From an uncultured Fidelibacterota bacterium (GTDB taxonomy: Bacteria > Fidelibacterota > Marinisomatia > Marinisomatales > UBA1611): 35,103 nt of DNA. Where the stretch lies: NCBI GenBank assembly GCA_902562835.1, contig CACEUX010000002.1:1-35103 (forward strand). Reading direction: 5' to 3'. Positions 18,801 through 26,491 of this stretch are shown here, in pieces (positions within the stretch are counted from its first letter, which is position 1; every line of letters starts with the position of its first letter). Under the pieces are notes generated by a model. That model searched no databases. It was not told the DNA's origin and saw only the letters and a list, made by a program, of their open reading frames with translations. A program made the translations under genes and the position numbers.

Positions 18801-19045
18801 TGAATAATCTTAAATCCTAAGGAATCATCAGTAAGAAAAATACCATTAGTTGAATCTGATATATCCGCCATTTGATATCTAGTCTGGACTAGCGGAATCT
18901 TTAGATCTAGGTACCATGTTGGCATCTCAAACTTATCTGGGATATCGAAATCACAGGCTCCTGCAGTCATAATAAATATAACCAAAAAAGCGTGTACGAC
19001 TAATTTATTCCAGTATGATAGAATATGTCTCGGTTTTACCTTCAT
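15878..19045 (-). CDS. Large putative lipoprotein with C-terminal Kre9/KNH-like domain
   Basis: 1055 residues. Residues 12-30 form a hydrophobic signal ending in TAGAC, so Cys31 is a likely lipidation site. The body (about 35-930) is a long, acidic, Ser/Thr/Asp-rich, beta-rich region with no catalytic motif that I recognise; it includes short stretches such as DTTINLGFAEIPLPEDPP and a CDTC motif (SDTLAPCDTCSTIID). Residues 932-1036 (ITYPNGGQTLYVDNEYDILW to GYYIKI) look like the Kre9/KNH beta-sandwich often found at the ends of FCB surface proteins. The tail RHNSSRSTKPNMSWGNK is polar. It probably is a surface or periplasmic lipoprotein working with the barrel encoded next. The function is unknown. 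Confidence 0.8.
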   Translation of the reverse strand: MKVKPRHILSYWNKLVVHAFLVIFIMTAGACDFDIPDKFEMPTWYLDLKIPLVQTRYQMADISDSTNGIFLTDDSLGFKIIQEGAMPATELPTLPSIALGLDQMIETPETPGITIDIELPGISIEQRIDVVVYDASIYQDTAKLCQVVTLLDTSVFPPVEFDSLICVVDSVSGDTLGTPFSFPTDSVRHMTANNYNTFIVALFDSVMGILSSALDTTINLGFAEIPLPEDPPIIASIDKLLIGGDSTNSYYSTRFKNNGIPTNLENVYSSMVTGDTEFDLGEFGNDDNRDSLANHNNMPVIANGEEYDTTSPLPGAGLRSFLKLATNMSLATASDIVTIPPGSLYVDFKLALQMSSIDSMNVTTNQYSLSDGLELPALELPEMDMSESGISRMEIYRNEMKSAAYGAPYSHNRFIISDLESTFPFPLDFLIHFKNFVDPEGNDSVYVKRILTNQDPPHSKITDMRGWYLQSTAPDLDGDEWPDSAFKSFDFELDIAVPETTATIPLDGTPLGGFAMKMNLEQLSFQSIGANLYMEMPADATEQEFPPGFTGAIPTEAMIEIIFKNQIRLPIEMLMEFKGYNSLGELTYVPVTIDTMGMPQTSSVSDTAMTVIALNKLGTTITIFESVEDTIPSFSDTLAPCDTCSTIIDLLASNPVQMIIKPEVKVEGKGIIEPYKAIAGSFRVTIPFVLQLEPMTFMGGTATEIEEFEHETRYKIRNSLLETSLVSTITNALPFGAEVSVLMSNYPQFPTDTSRDQLNFFRDTLAAQGILDSLLDSLYIVRKCGDISPDSNSAIYIYDIMTDHSECIEGLPYIVKSNGSGVDTIFSYVDTLFKFLLPDPVSYYGQNDSSGYPEGMVAVPGTGVYPSTIDTSQIFLLTDYGSHYTMPRFYLPGTGNTGVFLSVNDYLDISSFITFTLSSSGAFGSAKNELIITYPNGGQTLYVDNEYDILWASYGKSDESVDLYYSTGGDTNTYKSGYCVFTENWTLIEGGLDNSGSYNWDLSTSGLSETDSLRLKIIASNGESCDINGYYIKIREPSRHNSSRSTKPNMSWGNK

Positions 19046-19051
19046 GTTATG

Positions 19052-19064
19052 CCAATTTTATTGG
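19052..19064. repeat. Small inverted repeat just upstream of the lipoprotein start
   Basis: CCAAT-TTT-ATTGG, a perfect 5-base stem with a 3-base loop, ends 7 bases before ATG 19045. It occupies the place of a ribosome site and no Shine-Dalgarno is visible. It might affect translation or be chance. Confidence 0.25.
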
Positions 19065-19108
19065 ACTTCCGCGTTTGAATTTGTGTAATTATTCCGAGAG
19101 ATACAAAA

Positions 19109-19137
19109 ACAAAAAACCCCACGTTTTAATGTGGGGT
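19109..19137 (-). terminator. Intrinsic terminator after ahcY
   Basis: Reading the minus strand, ACCCCAC (19137-19131) pairs perfectly with GTGGGGT (19122-19116) across an 8-base loop, followed by a run of T residues (19116-19111) and further T-rich sequence. It lies 27 bases past the ahcY stop and marks the 3' end of the metH-metF-metK-ahcY operon, separating it from the lipoprotein gene. Confidence 0.88.
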
Positions 19138-19163
19138 AATTTATTGTTTATATTTGATTTATA

Positions 19164-20606
19164 TTAATATCTATAGTGGTCTGGCTTGTATGGCCCTTCC
19201 TTAGAGACACCAATATAGTCTGCTTGTTCATCTGTTAACTCTGTTAGAATCACCCCTAAGTGTTCTAAATGTAAACGGGCTACTTCCTCATCTAATTCTT
19301 TTGGAAGCATGTAAACCCCTATAGAAGGAGCTTCTTTTGCAAGTGCAATTTGAGCCATGACCTGATTTGTAAATGAATTTGACATTACAAAACTTGGATG
19401 GCCTGTGGCGCACCCTAAATTAACGAGTCTACCCTCTGCAAGTAGGAAAACCTGATGACCATCTGGAAAAGTATAGCGGTCAACTTGTGGTTTAATAATT
19501 TCCCTATCTACGGCGCTATCATCATTTAAAGCATTTACCTGTATTTCATTATCAAAATGACCAATATTGCAAACAATTGCCTGATCTTTCATTTCATACA
19601 TGTGTTCTTTAGTGAGAACATCTTTATTTCCTGTTGTGGTAACAAAAATATGTCCATCCTTCAGAACCCTTTCAACAGTTGTTACCTCAAACCCTTCCAT
19701 AGCTGCCTGGAGTGCACAAATGGGGTCTATTTCCGTCACTATAACTCTTGCGCCATATCCTCTCATGGACTGGGCACATCCTCTTCCTACATCCCCGTAA
19801 CCACAGATCACTACTGTTTTACCTGCAACCATTACATCTAATGAACGTTTAAGCCCATCCGCTAGTGATTCCCGACAACCATAGACGTTATCAAATTTTG
19901 ATTTTGTGACAGAGTCATTTACATTGTAAGCTGGAAAAAGAAGATGTCCATCTTTCTCCATTTGTACCAGTCTGTGAACACCTGTAGTGGTTTCTTCAGA
20001 AACACCAATAATGCTTTTTTGAACTTTATGCCAATGATTTGGGTCTTTTTGTAATACTTCTCTCAATAGGTTTTCAATTATCTTTTCTTCTTCAATTTGT
20101 GTTGTTATCTCTGGAATTTCACCATATTTGGAAAAGTATTCTTCTAATTCATATCCTTTATGAATTAATAATGTTGCATCACCACCATCATCTACAATCA
20201 GGTCTGGACCAGAACCATCAGGGAAGGTAAGTGCTTGAAGAGTACACCACCAGTATTCCTCAAGTGATTCTCCTTTCCATGCATAAACTGGCACCCCGGA
20301 TTCAGCAATGACCGCAGCAGCATGATCTTGAGTTGAAAAGATATTACAACTTGCCCACCGTACATCTGCGCCTAAATCGACTAATGTTTCAATAAGTACT
20401 GCAGTCTCGACAGTCATATGTAAGGAACCTGTTAGTTTTTTCCCGGCAAGAGGTTTTTCGGGTCCATATTTATTACGCGTGGACATTAGTCCTGGCATTT
20501 CTTTTTCAGCAATATCAAGTGCTTTTCTTCCGTCTGCCGCAAGATTAATATCTTTCACCTTGTATGGCATGGCATCCACGATGGATTGAGTTAAAGTTTC
20601 TGACAT
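19164..20606 (-). CDS. ahcY: S-adenosylhomocysteine hydrolase
   Basis: 480 residues. [25 protein letters not shown] near the start, STQDHAAA, and the NAD-binding loop [21 protein letters not shown] (GYGDVGRG at 269-276) are clear, as are [14 protein letters not shown] and the conserved end [10 protein letters not shown]. It carries the roughly 40-residue insertion (about 150-195) found in the longer bacterial form. It splits SAH into homocysteine and adenosine, so it removes the product inhibitor of methyltransferases and feeds MetH. A strong AGGAG ribosome site sits 6 bases before ATG, and the metK stop is 9 bases upstream. It is the last gene of the SAM-cycle operon. Confidence 0.98.
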   Translation of the reverse strand: MSETLTQSIVDAMPYKVKDINLAADGRKALDIAEKEMPGLMSTRNKYGPEKPLAGKKLTGSLHMTVETAVLIETLVDLGADVRWASCNIFSTQDHAAAVIAESGVPVYAWKGESLEEYWWCTLQALTFPDGSGPDLIVDDGGDATLLIHKGYELEEYFSKYGEIPEITTQIEEEKIIENLLREVLQKDPNHWHKVQKSIIGVSEETTTGVHRLVQMEKDGHLLFPAYNVNDSVTKSKFDNVYGCRESLADGLKRSLDVMVAGKTVVICGYGDVGRGCAQSMRGYGARVIVTEIDPICALQAAMEGFEVTTVERVLKDGHIFVTTTGNKDVLTKEHMYEMKDQAIVCNIGHFDNEIQVNALNDDSAVDREIIKPQVDRYTFPDGHQVFLLAEGRLVNLGCATGHPSFVMSNSFTNQVMAQIALAKEAPSIGVYMLPKELDEEVARLHLEHLGVILTELTDEQADYIGVSKEGPYKPDHYRY

Positions 20607-20615
20607 TTTATGCTC

Positions 20616-21791
20616 CTATAATTTTTTAAGTAGGGTTTCAACCATATCGGTTCTTTCCCAAGTGAATTTTTCCAGCTCTCGTCCAAAATGACCATAAGCT
20701 GCTGTATCTCTATATCTAGGTTTTTTAAGATCTAAATGAGCGACTATTTCTCCAGGTTTGATTGGGAATACATCTCTGGCAATCTCTGTAAGCGTTTGAT
20801 CATCTTTTTTACCAGTACCTTGGGTCTTAACATAAAACGAAGTTGGTTCTGCAACTCCAATGCCATAAGACAGTTGTACTTCACAACGATCTGCGAGATC
20901 TGCTGCTACGATATTTTTTGCAATGTATCTCGCCATATAAGTAGCACTACGGTCTACCTTTGATGAATCTTTACCAGAAAAAGCGCCTCCACCGTGCGGA
21001 GCATAACCTCCATATGTATCAACTATGATCTTGCGACCCGTAAGCCCAGTGTCTGCTTCTGGACCACCATAAACAAACCTTCCGGTTCCATTGACAATAA
21101 AATTCTCATTATAAGCATAACCATAAGAATCAAGGACTGGCCTTATAACATGCTCAACTACTTCTTTCTTTACAAAGTCTAATTCTTTATTCTCGGTCCC
21201 ATATTGATTGAGCATATCATCATGCTGAGTTGCGATTACTGTTTTATCTATAGACACAGGATTGCCATTTTCGTAGGAAACTGTAACTTGTGACTTTCCA
21301 TCAGGCCTAAGCCAAGGCAGGCTTTCATCTTTCCTTAATTGGGTTAATCTCTCAGTTAGCCTATGTGCTATCTGAATTGGTAATGGCATTAACTCAGGTG
21401 TTTCCCTGCAAGCAAAGCCAAACATTAGTCCTTGGTCCCCTGCTCCTTGCTCTGATATATCCTCTGAATCAACACCTTGAGCAATTTCAGTGCTTTGTTC
21501 GTGCAGCTTATTTAGAACTTCAACATCATCAGGATCTATTCCACTATTTGCTTTGTTATACCCTATTTCTTTTATTGTATCTTTAACAATTTTATCAACA
21601 TCAACATCAGCAGCAGTTCTTATTTCTCCAGAAATAACCACTAAACCTTTTGTGGCAAGCGATTCACATGCAACATGAGCCTCATTATCATTAAATAATA
21701 TATTATCCAAAATAGCATCAGAAAATGCATCACAAGCTTTATCTGGATGTCCTTCGGTAACAGATTCAGATGTAAATAAAAACCTACTCAT
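20616..21791 (-). CDS. metK: S-adenosylmethionine synthetase
   Basis: 391 residues. Motifs: FTSESVTEGHPDKACDAFSDAILD (ATP site, His15), GAGDQGLMFGFACRET (about 116-131), GRFVYGGPEADTGLTGRKIIVDTYGG, and GGGAFSGKDSSKVDRSATYMARY (phosphate-binding loop). It joins methionine and ATP to make SAM, the ligand sensed by the leader upstream of metH. The ATG is preceded by AAAGGA at good spacing. The 64-base gap to metF is the largest within the operon; I see no second aptamer or terminator in it, though a weak internal promoter cannot be excluded. ahcY follows 9 bases downstream. Confidence 0.98.
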   Translation of the reverse strand: MSRFLFTSESVTEGHPDKACDAFSDAILDNILFNDNEAHVACESLATKGLVVISGEIRTAADVDVDKIVKDTIKEIGYNKANSGIDPDDVEVLNKLHEQSTEIAQGVDSEDISEQGAGDQGLMFGFACRETPELMPLPIQIAHRLTERLTQLRKDESLPWLRPDGKSQVTVSYENGNPVSIDKTVIATQHDDMLNQYGTENKELDFVKKEVVEHVIRPVLDSYGYAYNENFIVNGTGRFVYGGPEADTGLTGRKIIVDTYGGYAPHGGGAFSGKDSSKVDRSATYMARYIAKNIVAADLADRCEVQLSYGIGVAEPTSFYVKTQGTGKKDDQTLTEIARDVFPIKPGEIVAHLDLKKPRYRDTAAYGHFGRELEKFTWERTDMVETLLKKL

Positions 21792-21855
21792 TTTTTATCC
21801 TTTATTAGGGCTATCTATTTAGCTTAATTAATGGCCGGAAATTTAATAATAAATA

Positions 21856-22803
21856 TCATGAATATTGTTGTGATTTAATACAAAACTCTCTATAGATACG
21901 AGCTAGTTCTTGGAGCATTTCTACTGAAGATTGAAAATTATATGACATAATATGCTCAACATTCAGGCCAACTGGCACTTTCAGATCATTTTTTTCAATA
22001 TAGTTTAAAATCTCATTTAGAACTTCAATTGCCACATCAAGAGAACGTTCTGTCATTGAACCAGGTCTTGCCTGAAGATAGTGTTCGGTATTAGTGGGTA
22101 TCTCAACGCCTAGCCATTTTAGAAATTCTACATTCTTCTGAGAAGAGACAGGAGCAAAACTCAGTAATATTCTTCTGGGGAACGTATTAAGCTCATTACA
22201 CCGGGTTTGATAATTATTGATCATTTTAATAATATTTTCAGAGTCATAAAGAACCTGTGTTGTGAAGAATTCAGAACCATTATTACTCTTATTTATCAAG
22301 TTTTTTGACTCTTGTTTTCTACTTGGAATCGCAATGCCACCGCAAAAGATATTTCCGCCATTTTGATTGTGCTTATTCGTTACTGCGTCAAGTATTTCAT
22401 TTACTGAGGGACCAGGATAATTGATATTGCTTGATTCACCACCTACTATAATCATATTCTCAATTTCAAATTTCGTATTAGTCTCTTTAAACCACTGCAT
22501 TTGTTTATCATATGGCTCATGCACTACAACCCGGTTTATAATGGCTTCAATTCCAACTATGTCTTGCAGTAGCATCCCAAATTCCCTTGGTTCTCCTCGC
22601 TTTTGGTTTGCAACTGGACGATCACCCCTTCCTACCTCATCGTGGACCTCAGGAATATTTATAGCATCTATATGGGTCTGGGACAGAAGAGAACTTATAG
22701 TTTCAGCGTAAGAATTTAGTGTCCCATCCTCTTTTCTTGGAGGAAGAATCTCATATGCGACTACAGGCCTTTGTGGTTTTTTAATTTTATCTCTTATTCT
22801 CAT
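21856..22803 (-). CDS. metF: Divergent methylenetetrahydrofolate reductase-like protein
   Basis: 315 residues with the TIM-barrel features of MTHFR: the N-terminal catalytic strand VVAYEILPPRKEDG (the Glu of the usual EFFPP is kept, as EILPP), INIPEVHDE, RVVVHEPYDKQ, and the C-terminal PVGLNVEHIM. The loop that normally reads LRGD(L/P) reads IVGGESS, so the flavin-contacting Asp is replaced by Glu, and the sequence is otherwise far from E. coli MetF. Its position, with TAATG overlap of the metH stop, strongly supports the role of making 5-methyl-tetrahydrofolate for MetH. Whether it uses FAD and NADH in the usual way is open. Confidence 0.85.
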   Translation of the reverse strand: MRIRDKIKKPQRPVVAYEILPPRKEDGTLNSYAETISSLLSQTHIDAINIPEVHDEVGRGDRPVANQKRGEPREFGMLLQDIVGIEAIINRVVVHEPYDKQMQWFKETNTKFEIENMIIVGGESSNINYPGPSVNEILDAVTNKHNQNGGNIFCGGIAIPSRKQESKNLINKSNNGSEFFTTQVLYDSENIIKMINNYQTRCNELNTFPRRILLSFAPVSSQKNVEFLKWLGVEIPTNTEHYLQARPGSMTERSLDVAIEVLNEILNYIEKNDLKVPVGLNVEHIMSYNFQSSVEMLQELARIYREFCIKSQQYS

Positions 22804-25800
22804 TATAGTATTTCATTTTTTAGTACACTAAAATATCGTGCTTTTGGATGGGAGAAGTACCAACCACATACAGATGCGGCTGGAAACATTGCTCTAGATT
22901 CTGTTAGACTAATGCCAATCTGTTGCTCAACCTTTAGCAATTCCCAAATTTTATCTTTCTCCTTGTGATCTGGGCATGCAGGATAACCCGGTGCTGGTCT
23001 AATTCCACAATACTTTTCATTGAGCATAGCACTCAAATCTAATTCTTCATTTTTTGAATAACCCCAATGTTCTACTCTTATTATTTTATGCAACCATTCA
23101 GCGGCGGCCTCAGCTAATCGATCGGCCAAAACTTTTGCCATAATTTCATTATAATCATCATTTTTTGATTGATATTCTTCAATAATATCTTCAATTCCAT
23201 GTCCAGCTGTCACAGCAAATAATCCAATGTGGTCATCTCCAGATGGCGATACATAATCTGCTAGACTAAAGTTTGGGTGACTTCCTTTATCCATTAATTG
23301 CCTAGGAAAAGAAAAGGAGATTTCTTCATCGGTCAGTTCAACCTTTTCATCATTCGATTTAGCTTTGAAGAAACCGTAGACTGCCTTAGCCTCAAGTCTC
23401 TCATCTTCGATAATCGACCTCAACAGAAATTGTGCATCATCAAAGACTTTTTGTGCTTCAATACCTTTAGTTGGATGTTCAAATATCCTTGGGTAAACAC
23501 CTGATAACTCCCAAGCATGAAATAATGGTGACCAGTCAATAAAATCAGACAAGGTAGATAAGGAGATTTTTTCTATCTTAAAGTTACCTAATTGTTTAGG
23601 AGTAACAGGATCATATTCGAGTAATGGTTTTCTAGTCCTTGCATCCTCAATAGATAATAGTTTTATGTTTTTTTGATTTTCATAAAAGGTCTCTTTAATT
23701 GACATATACTTTTTATTGGTATCCTGTATCAATTCAATCTTATCGTTTGGTTTTAAAAGTTTAGCCACAAATCCAACACAGCGACTAGCATCTTGAACAT
23801 GGAAAACACCTTGTGGATATTTTTCTTCAATTTTAACTGCAGTATGTTTTACACTGGTCGTAGCACCTCCAATCAGAAGCGGCACATCAAATTCAAGGCG
23901 TTTCATTTCTGAAGCTACATGCACCATTTCTTCTAAACTTGGAGTAATTAATCCGGATAAACCAATTATATCAGCGTTCACTTCTTTTGCCTTTGATAGA
24001 ATTTTATCTGCTGGTACCATGACTCCCATGTCAACAATTGAGTATCCATTGCATCCCAAGACCACACCTACAATATTTTTACCTATATCGTGAACATCTC
24101 CCTTCACCGTGGCCAAGAGTATAGTTCCATTTGACATACTCTCAACACCTTTAACTTGCTTTTCTTGCTCAATAAAAGGAATTAGATAAGCCACTGCTTT
24201 TTTCATAACTCTTGCTGATTTCACTACCTGGGGGAGAAACATCTTGCCCTCTCCAAATAGATCTCCTACTCGGTTCATTCCATCCATAAGAGGCCCTTCA
24301 ATAACTTCTATGGGGCTATCAAGCTCCGATCTTGCAACTTCAGTATCTTCTTCAATAAACTCGTCAAGTCCTTCTACTAAAGAAAAAGATAATCTTTCTT
24401 TTATTGGCAGGCTTCTCCATTCATCATTACTCTTTTTCTCTTTTTTTGTGCCATGATATCTTTCTGCAAGCGCTACTAAATCATCAGTTGCAGTTTCACT
24501 TCGATCAAATAGAACATCTTCAATTGCATCTCTCAATTCAATATCTATATCATCGTAGACTGTTAATTGACCTGGATTAACAATGCCCATGTCCATGCCG
24601 TTAGAAGTCGCATGATATAAAAAGCATGAATGCATAGCTTCTCTAACAATATCGTTACCACGAAATGAGAAAGAGAGATTACTAACGCCTCCACTTACGT
24701 GCACTTTTGGCATTAATTGTCTTATTCTTTTGGCTGCATCGATGTATGCTTTACCATATTGGTTATGCTCTTCAATGCCAGTTGCGACTGCAAATATATT
24801 TGGATCAAATATAATATCTTCTTCCCTCATCAAAACTATTTCAGTAAGAATCTGAAAGGCGCGTTGGCATATTTCAACTTTTCTTTCAAAAGTATCTGCT
24901 TGCCCATTTTCATCAAAAGCCATGACAATCACCGCAGCACCATATTGTTTTACAAGTCGAGCTTGTCTAATAAATTCATCCTCACCTTCCTTTAAGGAGA
25001 TAGAATTCACAATCCCTTTCCCTTGTATATTTTTAAGACCTGATTCAATGACACTCCATTTACTGGAATCAATCATTATAGGGACCTTACAAATATCTGG
25101 TTCAGAGGAAATAAGTCTAAGGTAACGGATCATAGCATTTTCACTATCTATTAATCCTTCGTCCAAGTTTATGTCAATAATTTGCGCACCATTTTCTACC
25201 TGATCTCTTGCTACTGATAATGCTTCATCAAACTTTTCTTCCTTAATGAGTCTCTTGAACCGCAAGGATCCAGTAACATTTGTTCTTTCTCCAACATTGA
25301 TAAAATTAGATTCTGGGCGTATTACTAGTGGCTCGAGCCCACTTAATTTTGTGAATGATTCAACGCGTGCAATAGGACGTGGTTTTTTACCTTCAACATT
25401 ATTTGCGAATGCCATAATATGTTCGGGGGTTGCTCCGCAGCACCCTCCAATTATGTTCACTAAACCAGAATCAGTAAATTCAGAGAGTTGGGCTGCCATC
25501 TGTTCAGCTGATTCATCATAACCACCAAACTCGTTAGGAAGACCCGCATTTGGATAGGCAATTATATTTGTATCAGCTATCTTTGAAAGTGAGGCTAAGT
25601 ATGGCCTCATTTCTTCTGCTCCTAGTGCACAATTAAGCCCAACAGCAAGTAGCTCAATGTGAAATATTGAATGCCAAAAAGCATCGATTGTTTGACCAGA
25701 TAGTAATCTTCCGCTAGCATCTGTTATGGTTCCTGAAACGATTACTGGAATTTCTCGATCAATTTCTATGAATAATGTCTGAATGGCAAATAATGCGGCT

Positions 25801-26357
25801 TTACAATTCAATGTATCAAAAACAGTCTCAATCATTAAGATATCGACTCCACCATCAATCAAACCTTTGGCCTGTTCTTTATAAGCATCTACCAATCGAT
25901 CAAAATCAACATTTCTATGCCCTGGATCTGAAACATCAGGGCTCATAGAAGCAGTTTGGTTTGTTGGGCCAATAGCTCCACAAACAAATCTTGGTTTACT
26001 TGGCTGAGAATCTGTAAAACGATTACTTATAGTTTTTGCGATTTTTGCAGAATGCAGGTTCAGATCATAAACCATGTGTTCCATCCCATAATCCGCTTGA
26101 GATATTGAATTCGCATTGAAGGTATTTGTCTCAATCAAATCAGCTCCAGCTTCTAAGTAGGATTCATGTATCTCTATGATAATATCTGGTCTAGTTATTG
26201 AAAGAATATCATTATTACCCATTAAGTCCATAGAATGATCTTCAAACTGAGATCCTCGAAAATCAGTTTCATTCAACCCATATCCTTGGACCATTGTACC
26301 CATTGGGCCATCAAGTACAAGTACTCTTTCTTTTAATATATCTTTTATTTTTTCCAT
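22803..26357 (-). CDS. metH: Cobalamin-dependent methionine synthase
   Basis: 1184 residues with all four modules in order: homocysteine-binding barrel (1-330; zinc cysteines Cys243 in GLNCALG and Cys306/307 in [10 protein letters not shown]), pterin-binding barrel (about 345-610; [19 protein letters not shown]), cobalamin module (about 650-890; cap region, then DVHDIGKN with the cobalt-ligating His756, and [13 protein letters not shown]) and SAM-dependent reactivation domain (about 915-1184; [12 protein letters not shown]). E. coli MetH has 1227. It transfers methyl from methyl-folate to homocysteine. The start [20 protein letters not shown] fits the family. No Shine-Dalgarno precedes it: the U-tract of a terminator hairpin touches the ATG, so expression should depend on the riboswitch leader. 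Confidence 0.98.
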   Translation of the reverse strand: MEKIKDILKERVLVLDGPMGTMVQGYGLNETDFRGSQFEDHSMDLMGNNDILSITRPDIIIEIHESYLEAGADLIETNTFNANSISQADYGMEHMVYDLNLHSAKIAKTISNRFTDSQPSKPRFVCGAIGPTNQTASMSPDVSDPGHRNVDFDRLVDAYKEQAKGLIDGGVDILMIETVFDTLNCKAALFAIQTLFIEIDREIPVIVSGTITDASGRLLSGQTIDAFWHSIFHIELLAVGLNCALGAEEMRPYLASLSKIADTNIIAYPNAGLPNEFGGYDESAEQMAAQLSEFTDSGLVNIIGGCCGATPEHIMAFANNVEGKKPRPIARVESFTKLSGLEPLVIRPESNFINVGERTNVTGSLRFKRLIKEEKFDEALSVARDQVENGAQIIDINLDEGLIDSENAMIRYLRLISSEPDICKVPIMIDSSKWSVIESGLKNIQGKGIVNSISLKEGEDEFIRQARLVKQYGAAVIVMAFDENGQADTFERKVEICQRAFQILTEIVLMREEDIIFDPNIFAVATGIEEHNQYGKAYIDAAKRIRQLMPKVHVSGGVSNLSFSFRGNDIVREAMHSCFLYHATSNGMDMGIVNPGQLTVYDDIDIELRDAIEDVLFDRSETATDDLVALAERYHGTKKEKKSNDEWRSLPIKERLSFSLVEGLDEFIEEDTEVARSELDSPIEVIEGPLMDGMNRVGDLFGEGKMFLPQVVKSARVMKKAVAYLIPFIEQEKQVKGVESMSNGTILLATVKGDVHDIGKNIVGVVLGCNGYSIVDMGVMVPADKILSKAKEVNADIIGLSGLITPSLEEMVHVASEMKRLEFDVPLLIGGATTSVKHTAVKIEEKYPQGVFHVQDASRCVGFVAKLLKPNDKIELIQDTNKKYMSIKETFYENQKNIKLLSIEDARTRKPLLEYDPVTPKQLGNFKIEKISLSTLSDFIDWSPLFHAWELSGVYPRIFEHPTKGIEAQKVFDDAQFLLRSIIEDERLEAKAVYGFFKAKSNDEKVELTDEEISFSFPRQLMDKGSHPNFSLADYVSPSGDDHIGLFAVTAGHGIEDIIEEYQSKNDDYNEIMAKVLADRLAEAAAEWLHKIIRVEHWGYSKNEELDLSAMLNEKYCGIRPAPGYPACPDHKEKDKIWELLKVEQQIGISLTESRAMFPAASVCGWYFSHPKARYFSVLKNEIL

Positions 26358-26383
26358 AAAAAAAGCCGGCGCTAAGTCCGGCT
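26358..26383 (-). terminator. Riboswitch-linked intrinsic terminator abutting the metH start codon
   Basis: On the minus strand AGCCGG (26383-26378) pairs with CCGGCT (26369-26364) around an 8-base loop, followed by seven T (26364-26358) and then directly ATG (26357). The loop plus first stem base, TTAGCGC (26375-26369), is the exact reverse complement of GCGCTAA (26409-26403) at the 3' side of the aptamer, giving a mutually exclusive antiterminator. It also is the only terminator visible after pckA. Confidence 0.85.
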
Positions 26384-26396
26384 ACTAATATTGATT

Positions 26397-26450
26397 ACCT
26401 TTTTAGCGCTTTTATTTAAAGTCGCGGCAATATGGTGCAAAGCACGACCA
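26397..26450 (-). promoter_or_regulatory. SAM-II/SAM-V type riboswitch aptamer upstream of metH
   Basis: Minus-strand RNA. P1 is GUCGUG (26448-26443) paired with CGCGAC (26426-26421), six pairs with one G-U. The loop holds ACCAUAUUGC (26436-26427), matching the SAM-II loop ACCGUAUUGC except at one base. After a 13-base A/U-rich linker comes GCUAAAAAGG (26407-26398), the hallmark 3' element of SAM-II aptamers. GGU (26399-26397) can pair with ACC (26436-26434) to close the pseudoknot. Gene context (metH, metF, metK, ahcY) fits SAM sensing. High SAM should stabilise the pseudoknot, free the terminator and switch the operon off. I compared with the SAM-II consensus from memory; SAM-V, a close marine relative, is the main alternative. 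Confidence 0.82.
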
Positions 26451-26452
26451 AC

Positions 26453-26485
26453 CAAAAATACGTCTTTAATTACATAAAATTCAAA
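26453..26485 (-). promoter_or_regulatory. Predicted metH operon promoter
   Basis: Minus strand: TTTG (26485-26482), 21 bases, TATTTTTG (26460-26453). This matches the Bacteroidetes-type -33 TTTG / -7 TAnnTTTG promoter. A sigma-70 reading also exists (TTGAAT, 18 bases, TATTTT at 26460-26455). Either would start the RNA near 26450, exactly at the first base of the aptamer. Confidence 0.5.
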
Positions 26486-26491
26486 TATATT

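Noticed and set aside
21792-21855. Second riboswitch in front of metK
   Set aside because: The gap has AGCTAAATAG, vaguely like the SAM-II 3' element, but no P1 stem or loop motif and too little room; a normal ribosome site is present.
26358-26383. Hairpin before metH as a plain pckA terminator only
   Set aside because: Its position after a SAM-type aptamer, contact with the metH ATG and exact complementarity to the aptamer 3' strand fit a regulatory terminator better, although it may serve both.
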